Assembly (NCBI RefSeq): GCF_900116895.1 | Contig: NZ_FPCF01000001.1 | Location: forward strand, 434,001-498,000 | From: Pseudidiomarina donghaiensis | GTDB lineage: Bacteria > Pseudomonadota > Gammaproteobacteria > Enterobacterales > Alteromonadaceae | DNA length: 64,000 nucleotides | Direction of reading: 5' to 3' | In this document: piece by piece, positions 9,050 through 15,873 of the stretch | Layout of the letters: the number at the start of each line of letters is the position of its first letter | Position numbering within the stretch: the stretch's first letter is position 1 | Translations under genes and position numbers: made by a program | Notes under the pieces: generated by a model | Database searches by the model: none | Seen by the model: the letters and a program-made list of their open reading frames with translations, nothing else | Told to the model about the DNA's origin: nothing

Positions 9050-10948
9050 GTGAACCTGCTTAGTCAACTTTTGCAACTTCCACGCTCTGTGAAACGAGTG
9101 GTTAGCTTAGTTGCCGATTCTGCGGCGCTACTGCTGGCGTTAGCTATTGCTTACTGTTTGTCGTTTAGCCTGAATATGCCAGTCCATTTGTGGCAGTGGG
9201 CCGGGGTATACGTAGGCTTAGCGGTTGGCTCGTTGGCGATCTTTACTAAGTTAGGGTTGTATCGTGCGGTGGTGCGCTATGTCAGTATCCGAGCTCTGGG
9301 CTTGGTGTTTGCCGGCGTGTTTGTTGCCACCCTGTGGCTGTACGCCTTGGTGCACTTTATTGGCGTGGCGTTGCCGCTTGAAGCCGTGGTGAACTTCGGC
9401 TTAGTAGCATTACTGCTTATTGGCGGAAGCCGCTTGGCCATGCGCGAAATGTATCACCGCATGGTTAGCCGTCGTAAAACTCGAGTGATGATTTATGGCG
9501 CGGGCTCTGCCGGGCGCCAACTGGCGCAGGCGCTGATCAACGGCGAGCAGTTCCACCCGGTGGTGTTTGTCGATGACGACGTCACCCTGCAGCGCTCGAC
9601 TATTTTGGGCATTCCGGTTATTGACCCTTCACGTGTGGCCGAGGCCGTACGCTCTTCACATGTTGAGCGCATATTGCTAGCGCTGCCTTCGGCACCGCGC
9701 TCGGTGCGTAAACAAATTTTAGAGTCGTTAGAGCCGTTAAACGTGCGCGTGCAAACCGTGCCCGGCATGGCCGATATGGTGAATGGCGAGCTTGCCATTG
9801 ATGCCCTGCAAGACGTGCACATTGAAGATCTGCTTGGCCGCGACCCCGTGGACCCAGAGCCAGCGCTTATGCAGCAGCATATTCGCGGCAAAGTGGTGTT
9901 GGTTACGGGCGCCGGAGGCTCGATTGGCTCGGAGCTTTGCCGCCAAATTATTCAGCAAAAACCCGCCGCGTTGGTGTTGTACGAGCTAAGTGAATATGGG
10001 CTGTACAGCATTGATAACGAGCTGCGCGCTATGGCTGCGCGCTTGGGGCTGGATGTGCCTATTTACCCAATGATTGGCACGGTGCAGCGGCGCAACCGCG
10101 TTGAGGCGGTGATGAAGGCGTTTAAGGTGCAGACCGTATACCACGCGGCCGCGTACAAGCACGTGCCATTAGTTGAATTTAATATGGTGGAAGGCGTGCG
10201 CAACAATGTGTTCGGCACTTGGTATACTGCCGAGGCGGCCATTGCCGCGGGCGTGGAGCAGTTTGTGCTTATTTCTACCGACAAAGCCGTGCGGCCCACG
10301 AACGTGATGGGCACCACCAAGCGCCTGTCGGAGCTGGTGCTGCAGGGCTTGGCTTCGCGCGCTGATGTGTCGACGCGGTTTTGCATGGTGCGCTTTGGTA
10401 ACGTATTGGGCTCGTCGGGCTCGGTGGTGCCGCTGTTTAAGCGCCAAATTGCCGAGGGCGGCCCGGTTACGGTGACTCACCCGGAAATTACCCGCTACTT
10501 TATGACCATTCCTGAAGCCGCGCAGTTGGTGATTCAGGCCGGCACCATGGGCACCTCGGGCTCGGTGTTTGTGCTGGATATGGGCGAGCCGGTGCGTATT
10601 GTCGACCTAGCGCGCAAGATGATTCATTTGTCGGGCTTGGAAGTGCGCGATGCGTCGAATCCTCATGGCGACATCTCGATTGAATTTTCCGGGTTACGCC
10701 CCGGCGAGAAGCTGTACGAAGAATTGTTGATAGGTGACAACGTGGTGGAGTGCGCGCATCCGCGCATTTGCCAAGCGCAAGAGGCGTTTCTGCCATGGGC
10801 TGAAATGTCGGGGCTGCTGGATGCGCTGGATGACGCCTGCCAGAATTTTAAGATTGACGAGCTACGTGCGCTGCTTTTGAGTGCGCCGTGTGGGTATGCG
10901 CCTACTGAAGATGGGGTGAATGACTTGCTTTGGTTGCATCGGTTGTAG
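9050..10948 (+). CDS. Membrane nucleoside-diphosphate-sugar 4,6-dehydratase (WbpM/FlaA1 family)
   Basis: The enzyme probably converts UDP-GlcNAc to a 4-keto-6-deoxy sugar, the entry to QuiNAc, FucNAc or bacillosamine-type residues. Four hydrophobic segments (about residues 15-115) anchor it. A CoA-binding-like Rossmann region (IYGAGSAGRQLAQ) follows. The SDR dehydratase domain has VTGAGGSIGSELCRQ, STDKAVRPTNVMG and TTKRLSEL in place of the usual YxxxK, as in WbpM. A GTG at 9050 is chosen because the aggat site at 9036 is well spaced from it; a TTG at 9044 is possible. The stop TAG at 10946 is followed by a family 2 repeat. Length (632 residues) is normal. Confidence 0.88.
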   Translation: MNLLSQLLQLPRSVKRVVSLVADSAALLLALAIAYCLSFSLNMPVHLWQWAGVYVGLAVGSLAIFTKLGLYRAVVRYVSIRALGLVFAGVFVATLWLYALVHFIGVALPLEAVVNFGLVALLLIGGSRLAMREMYHRMVSRRKTRVMIYGAGSAGRQLAQALINGEQFHPVVFVDDDVTLQRSTILGIPVIDPSRVAEAVRSSHVERILLALPSAPRSVRKQILESLEPLNVRVQTVPGMADMVNGELAIDALQDVHIEDLLGRDPVDPEPALMQQHIRGKVVLVTGAGGSIGSELCRQIIQQKPAALVLYELSEYGLYSIDNELRAMAARLGLDVPIYPMIGTVQRRNRVEAVMKAFKVQTVYHAAAYKHVPLVEFNMVEGVRNNVFGTWYTAEAAIAAGVEQFVLISTDKAVRPTNVMGTTKRLSELVLQGLASRADVSTRFCMVRFGNVLGSSGSVVPLFKRQIAEGGPVTVTHPEITRYFMTIPEAAQLVIQAGTMGTSGSVFVLDMGEPVRIVDLARKMIHLSGLEVRDASNPHGDISIEFSGLRPGEKLYEELLIGDNVVECAHPRICQAQEAFLPWAEMSGLLDALDDACQNFKIDELRALLLSAPCGYAPTEDGVNDLLWLHRL

Positions 10949-10990
10949 AGAGGGGTGCAGACCCCGGTCCGGACCATGCTCTGCACCATG
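10946..10990. repeat. Family 2 palindromic element, short copy
   Basis: A degraded copy of the family 2 element, containing ggggtgcagac, the perfect palindrome ggtccggacc and ctctgcacc. It begins with tagagagggg, whose TAG is the stop of the dehydratase gene. Confidence 0.75.
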
Positions 10991-10993
10991 CTA

Positions 10994-11030
10994 GCAAAAG
11001 CGGCATCGACGTTCGGTGCCGCTTTTGTCG
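10994..11030 (+). terminator. Rho-independent terminator
   Basis: A perfect 11-bp stem, caaaagcggca (10995-11005) with tgccgcttttg (11017-11027), closes an 11-nt loop. The A and T tracts are within the stem ends, so it can stop transcription of the polysaccharide region. Confidence 0.75.
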
Positions 11031-11120
11031 TTTCTGGGTCGAGCATTTGATACAGTAGGCGACATAGCGCGACGCATGGGTAAGTGCTTTTAGAAGTCAC
11101 TCATAAGTGGAAATCACATA

Positions 11121-11630
11121 ATGATATTGGTTACAGGCGGTGCTGGCGCTACCGGCTCACGCTCGGTCATTGAATTGTTGCAAGCAGGCCACGAGGTGTT
11201 GGTGCTGGATAACTTTAGTTCGGGCACGGTGGAGGCGTTGCAGGCTGTGGCTGCGGCTACGGGGCGCGACTTTGATTGTGTGAAGGGCGATGTGCGCGAT
11301 GGCGCGTTTTTGCAGCGCGTGTTTCGCGAGAATGCGATAGCTTCGGTGGTGCATTGTGCGTTTGTTGGTGGGACTGTTGCTGGTGTTTCTGGCGGTTCTG
11401 GCTTATCGCCGCTGGAATGCTACGAGAACAACTTGGCCGGCACGCTGATTCTTTTGCAGGTTATGGAAGAGTTTGGCCTGAAGCGGCTGTCGTTAGAGTT
11501 TGGCGGGGCTGGCGGTTCCGGTGCTGGCGCTGTTGATGGCGGGGCTGATGGTTCTGTGGCCGCGGTTCAGCGATTGGTTGCCGATGTTTGTGCGGCTGAT
11601 GCGGAGTGGGTGGCAACTTTCTCGCATTAG
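11121..11630 (+). pseudogene. Truncated, degenerate UDP-glucose 4-epimerase-like (GalE) fragment
   Basis: The 169-residue reading frame begins like GalE: MILVTGGAGATGSRSV (usual form GGAGYIGSH), then VLDNFSSGTVEAL, GDVRD and ECYENNLAGTLILLQ. After about residue 125 it turns into a Gly/Ala/Val-rich string without family features. It stops where about 340 residues would be expected. The catalytic Ser-x-Tyr-x3-Lys region is missing, so activity is unlikely. The stop TAG (11628) coincides with the start of a family 2 repeat, suggesting the 3' part was lost or replaced there. A start ATG in a good context remains. Confidence 0.7.
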
Positions 11631-11678
11631 AGGAGGGGGCGGCCCCTGGTCCAGACCAGGGTCTGCACCCCTCTCTCG
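11628..11678. repeat. Family 2 palindromic element
   Basis: The element runs tagaggagggggcgg, then a ggtccagacc core, then gggtctgcacccctctct. Its first three bases are the stop codon of the GalE remnant, and its far end abuts the stop of the convergent gene at 11679. Confidence 0.85.
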
Positions 11679-13136
11679 TCACTCGGTGAGGTAGCGCACC
11701 AAATTCACCTGGCGGTCATACGGCAGCGTGCTGAACGTGGTTTCGTAAAGCTCGATCAAAGCCGAACAATGTGCGCGGTAGCCTTCGGTGTTGTCGGGAA
11801 TGTCGGTGCGCAGCGGGTCGGCACGTTCGCCCATAATCATCAATATTTCTACTAGGTCGTCCTCGGCTGGGGTGTAGTCAATGATGGCGGTTGGTTGACC
11901 GAGGCCACTTTCTAAAACGTCTAACAGTAGCTGGTCTGCGGCGGCTTGATCGATATACGGCGCTAACTGCGCTGAGCTGACAAAGCCAAAGTTTTGCGGG
12001 TACAACGCCTGCACGCAGAGTAAAGGCTGCGCTGCATTGAGCGCTTTGTACATGGCCAGTTCTTGGCGAATGTTTTCCATCACCAACTCATCGGGGGCCG
12101 ACGCTAGCGCTTCAATGCGCATGTTCAAGGTGAAGTTTTGCACCATGGCTGCGACAATATCTGGCGCATCTTCGTCGCGCGGTACGGCGTCAATTTCTTC
12201 TACGAGCTGCTGAAACTCTGCTGGTTTGCGCGCTGCAATAATTTGAAACGCCGGTAAACTCAGTAGCTCTTCTTCGACGATATTGTGAATGCGGTGCACC
12301 ACGCCGGCCTGCAGCAATTCTTCGCGGGTTGGCTCCCACATGTCGTCGTTGGCGGCCTGAAACATCTTGTTGGTAAAGGCTTGAGACACGCCGCGGTTGC
12401 GGAAGTAAACGGCGTCTTTGTTTTGCATACGCTGCGCCATGGCGTCCGATTCTCGGGTTTTCAGCGACATTTCATACTGATGAAAACCGAGTACGGCGTC
12501 GCTGCTGATCACACGGTTGCGCCCCGCAATAAACACCAGCGTACAGGCCGAGTAGCAATAGTCTTCCACATAGGTGTCGAGGCGGTGCAGCTGAATAATA
12601 TCTTGCACGCGATACGACTCGTCGAGGTCGCCGCCAATGCTACTTAGTTGCACCCGTGTGACGCCTCGGTGTTGTTCAAGCAGTTGTTCAATGTCGTCGG
12701 AAATGCCTAGGTTAATTTCGCCGTTTACGAGTAGTGTGTTGCGGTCGTCGGAAACGTCGACTTGGTAGGTCGGCGTCAATATGCCGCTGAGCAAAACTTG
12801 CAGCTGCGCGAGTATGGCAAATGGCGTCACGACCAGGGCCAACGCGTTCATGCCCATAATAAATTTAACTAGAAAGGGTAAGAATTTGCTGCGGGTGTAG
12901 TTTTCGGCGCTGCGCCAAATGCCGACAATTTGCCACACGCCAACGGTGATTAAAATGGCGGGTAGCAGAATGACTACCGCTACGCGCGCTTGCCAGTGCA
13001 TGCCGTCGGTAAGCCCAGCGTAATTGAAGACGCCGAACAGAAAGTTCATGGCCATGCCAAGTAGCGCGCCGTTTACCCAAAATGCTTTGGCGAGTGACAG
13101 TTCGCCGCGCCAGTGGCGCTTGATGTAGTTTTTCAT
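11679..13136 (-). CDS. Membrane-anchored ClpP/SppA-fold protein (COG3904-like)
   Basis: The 485-residue protein has three to four hydrophobic segments in its first 120 residues. A ClpP/crotonase-like domain follows: VNGEINLGISDDIE, LSSIGGDLDES, then YCYSACTLVFIAG with a likely nucleophile Ser196 and GFHQY with a likely base His219. Residues 230-485 are helical and unrecognised. The family resembles periplasmic proteins with a ClpP-like fold that are otherwise uncharacterised. Membrane attachment suggests cleavage of membrane or envelope substrates, which is inference. It is convergent with the GalE remnant and divergent from the gene at 13400, with family 2 repeats at both ends. Confidence 0.65.
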   Translation of the reverse strand: MKNYIKRHWRGELSLAKAFWVNGALLGMAMNFLFGVFNYAGLTDGMHWQARVAVVILLPAILITVGVWQIVGIWRSAENYTRSKFLPFLVKFIMGMNALALVVTPFAILAQLQVLLSGILTPTYQVDVSDDRNTLLVNGEINLGISDDIEQLLEQHRGVTRVQLSSIGGDLDESYRVQDIIQLHRLDTYVEDYCYSACTLVFIAGRNRVISSDAVLGFHQYEMSLKTRESDAMAQRMQNKDAVYFRNRGVSQAFTNKMFQAANDDMWEPTREELLQAGVVHRIHNIVEEELLSLPAFQIIAARKPAEFQQLVEEIDAVPRDEDAPDIVAAMVQNFTLNMRIEALASAPDELVMENIRQELAMYKALNAAQPLLCVQALYPQNFGFVSSAQLAPYIDQAAADQLLLDVLESGLGQPTAIIDYTPAEDDLVEILMIMGERADPLRTDIPDNTEGYRAHCSALIELYETTFSTLPYDRQVNLVRYLTE

Positions 13137-13194
13137 TGTTGTTGTTGTTTTGTTGTTGTGAGTGGGGATAGTACAACGAAGGTGCTTTTTAGTC

Positions 13195-13283
13195 GAGAGA
13201 GGGGTAGAGAGGGGGAGAGAGGGGTAGAGAGGGGGGCAGACCCTGGTCCGGACCAGAGGCCGCCCCGGGTCTGCACCCCTTTG
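13195..13283. repeat. Family 2 palindromic element with purine-rich tandem end
   Basis: Three runs of gagaggggtagag-type sequence precede a complete core (cagaccctggtccggacc, then gccgccccgggtctgcacccc). It lies in the divergent space between the genes at 13136 and 13400. Confidence 0.85.
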
Positions 13284-13399
13284 TCAGCACCGAACGCAAT
13301 GCTTGCAAGATTCGCTAGTCAAGATATGCTAGCTCGAGCACTGGTTAACATGTGCCAAACAATATATTAAACAATAACTAACTATAAATTGAGGGACCA

Positions 13400-13816
13400 A
13401 TGAAAAAACTTCTCCCATTCTTATTCTTGACCCCATTTGCCGCGCTTGCGCAATCAGTTCCGGTTGTGGAAGACGTCGTGAAAGCAGTAGGCCCATATGA
13501 AATTAGCTCTCTTCAGGCGCAAAACTCGGTCATCCATTTGTACTTGCCTGCCGACAGCGTGGGTGTTGTTGGTATAACCGGCGGTGATACGTTCGTTTCA
13601 GCGGTTGAAAACACGTCACGTTTCGATTTGAAAATTTCGGAAGACGACAAGTCAGTGTTTTTGAAGAACAGTATGGCTGTAGGCTCTGCAACGACGTTTG
13701 CACTAACCACTGCCTGTGGCGTGTCGGTTTCCGTCTATATGCACACCGTAAAAATCGATGACCCTGAGAAGAAAGTCGCACCAAAATTGTCGCTAACTTC
13801 TTCTTCTTGTAACTAA
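13400..13816 (+). CDS. Small secreted protein of unknown function
   Basis: The 138-residue protein has a clear signal peptide (MKKLLPFLFLTPFAALA, cleavage after AQ likely at about residue 18) and no recognised domain. The mature part is probably beta-rich. It has two Cys residues (in TTACGVSV and at the end, SSSCN) that could pair in the periplasm. The start ATG is preceded by a gaggga ribosome site. The gene is bracketed on both sides by family 2 repeats, the downstream one starting directly after its TAA stop. Function unknown. Confidence 0.7.
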   Translation: MKKLLPFLFLTPFAALAQSVPVVEDVVKAVGPYEISSLQAQNSVIHLYLPADSVGVVGITGGDTFVSAVENTSRFDLKISEDDKSVFLKNSMAVGSATTFALTTACGVSVSVYMHTVKIDDPEKKVAPKLSLTSSSCN

Positions 13817-13899
13817 GAGAAGGGGGCGGCCCCTGGTCCAGACCCCGCTCCAGACCCTGGTCCGGACCAGGGGCCGCCCCGGGTCTGCACCCCTCTCTG
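13817..13899. repeat. Family 2 palindromic element, extended copy
   Basis: It contains two pyrimidine/purine cores (ggtccagacc and ggtccggacc) between gagaagggggcggcc and gggtctgcacccctctct. It fills the whole space between the TAA at 13816 and the stop of the convergent MBL gene at 13900. Confidence 0.88.
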
Positions 13900-15333
13900 C
13901 TACGAAACGGTGCCGGTGATGAGGTTAGTGCTGCGGATGGCGGCGGCGAGGGCGGCTTTGGCGCTGGTTTCGCCGTGTACTAGGCGGACATCGCTGACCG
14001 GTTTTACGGTAGTTTGCAAAAACTCTAGCAATTCGCGTTGATCGGCGTGGGCGCTGTAGCCGCCAATGGTGTGAATTTGCGCGCGGATGGGGTATCGCTG
14101 GTGGTCAAGCACCACGTAGCCGCCGCGCGGGCCGTATTCTTGTATTTGGCGGCCGGGCGTGCCCACCGCTTGGTAGCCCACAAACACCACGTCGGTTCGT
14201 TCGTCGCCGATTAGTGCCTTTAGGTAATTCATAATGCGGCCGCCGCTGCACATGCCGCTGGCGGCAATGACAATGGCGGGTTCGCCGCGTGCTTCTAATA
14301 ATTCAACAATTTGCGTGTGCTCGCGGTGGCTTTCTACCACGTGCAGGCGTTCGAAATTCAAAGGGTGGCGGTCATCGGCCAGGCGCTCTCGCGCTTCTTC
14401 GTCCCACAGGCCTTTTAGCCGGCGATATTGCTTGGTGTAAGCGCTTGCTAACGGCGAATCGAGTATCACCGTCATTTTTCGCCATTTTGGGTCTTCGTGA
14501 ATTAGGTCTTCAATTTCGTACAGCAGTTCTTGCGTGCGGCCAATACTAAAAGCGGGAATAAGTACCGCGCCGCGATCAACGAACGCTTTTTCAATGACGG
14601 CTTTTAAGCGGAAGCGGCGTGAGGCGCGGCTTTCGTGCAGGCGGTCACCGTAGGTGCTCTCGAGTACCAGCAAATCAGCGTATTCCAGCGGTGTTGGGTC
14701 AGGCAATAATGGCGTGTTCTTGCAGCCGAGGTCGCCTGAGAACACCACTCGGCGTGGCAAGCCGTTGGCGTCGCGCTGTTCTAATGACTCAAATTCTACG
14801 TAGGCTGAGCCCATTATATGGCCGGCGTTTCGCAGCCGCATGCGATAGGGGTGAAAAGGGTGCAGACCCTGGTCCGGACCGGGGTCTGCACCCCCCTCTA
14901 CCCAAACATCAAGCGGGACGGCGTGCAGCTGCGCGTGTACGCGCTTTAATACGGTAGTGGCGACGCTCGCTGAGTAGTCAGCGACTTTCATGGCGTCTTC
15001 GAGCACCAGCGGTAGTAAGGCGGCGGTGGCCGGGGTGCAATATATGGGGCCGCGAAAGCCGGCGGCCAGCAGTGCCGGTAGGCGCCCAACGTGGTCAATA
15101 TGGCAGTGGGTGATCACTAAGGCTTGTACGGCGTCTAAAGAAAAGTTGATGTCTTGCCCGAAGCCAGAACCCGAATCTGAACCGGAACCCGCACCGAAAG
15201 CAAAGGCGTCTGGCCCTTGAAACATGCCGCAGTCAATAAGCACCGAAGCCTGCGCAGACATAAAAAATTCATGGCAAGAACCGGTTACGCCTTCGCCGGC
15301 GCCGTGGTGAATGACTTCCTTGTTTTGTTGCAT
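13900..15333 (-). CDS. MBL-fold/beta-CASP/RMMBL ribonuclease-like protein (CPSF73/YSH1-type)
   Basis: The 477-residue predicted metal-dependent RNase has the MBL motif HCHIDH (His76, His78, Asp80, His81). AGHIMGSAYVEF and SGDLG follow as further metal ligands, then the beta-CASP part with ESTYGDRLHE, PAFSIGRTQE and IAASGMCSGGR. The RMMBL end is IGGYSAHADQREL. Relatives process RNA in the cytoplasm. Two odd insertions are visible: a Ser/Gly/Asp-rich loop at residues 47-60, and GADPGPDQGLHP at about 146-157, which is a translated family 2 repeat placed just before the AGH motif. Both lie at predicted surface loops, so activity may be kept. It appears to be monocistronic. Confidence 0.88.
   Translation of the reverse strand: MQQNKEVIHHGAGEGVTGSCHEFFMSAQASVLIDCGMFQGPDAFAFGAGSGSDSGSGFGQDINFSLDAVQALVITHCHIDHVGRLPALLAAGFRGPIYCTPATAALLPLVLEDAMKVADYSASVATTVLKRVHAQLHAVPLDVWVEGGADPGPDQGLHPFHPYRMRLRNAGHIMGSAYVEFESLEQRDANGLPRRVVFSGDLGCKNTPLLPDPTPLEYADLLVLESTYGDRLHESRASRRFRLKAVIEKAFVDRGAVLIPAFSIGRTQELLYEIEDLIHEDPKWRKMTVILDSPLASAYTKQYRRLKGLWDEEARERLADDRHPLNFERLHVVESHREHTQIVELLEARGEPAIVIAASGMCSGGRIMNYLKALIGDERTDVVFVGYQAVGTPGRQIQEYGPRGGYVVLDHQRYPIRAQIHTIGGYSAHADQRELLEFLQTTVKPVSDVRLVHGETSAKAALAAAIRSTNLITGTVS
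14854..14903. repeat. Family 2 palindromic element inside the MBL nuclease gene
   Basis: The sequence gggtgcagaccctggtccgg and its mirror (ggggtctgcacccccctc) lie within the reading frame of the nuclease. On the minus strand it is read without stops as GADPGPDQGLHP. Confidence 0.88.
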
Positions 15334-15486
15334 ATCAATGCCTTACACGATTTTGGTCAAAAGTTAATCAGAACTTAACACAAGGCTATCCGTTTTGCAT
15401 GTATATGTTTAAAACAAATTATAGATTATTCTTTACAAAGTCCTTACAATACTTGCCTGCTCAAAACAGATGGAAAATAACTAAAA

Positions 15487-15750
15487 ATGAGTGCAGATCA
15501 GCATGATGGCAGCGAACAGCGTCGAAAAGGCCGTAAAATAAGTCTTTTTAACGGCCATGAAAAACTTTCGGATATTGGCGTGCCGAAAACCGAGTCAAAT
15601 CACGCTGCTTTAAGTCGCGCTATTCATGAGTTACGACGCTCACCCATTTTAACCCACGCGGAGTTTCGCGATCGCAAGGGTAAAGTTTGGACTATTCCGC
15701 GCTCGGCTTCTTTCTTTAAACGCCTACAAATTGCGTTGTTTGCGGACTAA
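15487..15750 (+). CDS. Small hypothetical cytoplasmic protein
   Basis: An 87-residue basic protein with no signal peptide or membrane segment and no family I recognise. It starts with a polar, Lys/Arg-rich stretch (SEQRRKGRKISLF). The middle helix ALSRAIHELRRS and the C-terminal part FRDRKGKVWTIPRSASFFKRL could bind nucleic acid or a protein partner; that is only an impression. The ATG at 15487 is preceded by an A-rich region without a strong ribosome site. It lies divergent from the MBL nuclease and 123 nt before the GGDEF-EAL gene. Coding status is likely but not certain. Confidence 0.55.
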   Translation: MSADQHDGSEQRRKGRKISLFNGHEKLSDIGVPKTESNHAALSRAIHELRRSPILTHAEFRDRKGKVWTIPRSASFFKRLQIALFAD

Positions 15751-15873
15751 GCTTCGAAGCTTCTCGAATTGCCCGAATTTACATATTCGGTACTAGTCAA
15801 CAGCGTTCGTTATGGTTATATTGACAACATAATAACCATAAAAAGAATGAGGCGCTGACATGCGATTGCCGTT

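Noticed and set aside
8853-9053. Short plus-strand frame before the dehydratase
   Set aside because: No ribosome site, no family, and it overlaps the likely leader of the dehydratase gene.
13113-13370. 85-codon frame across the divergent gap at 13.2 kb
   Set aside because: Most of it is family 2 repeat sequence and the rest has no features. It only shows that the element has an open frame.
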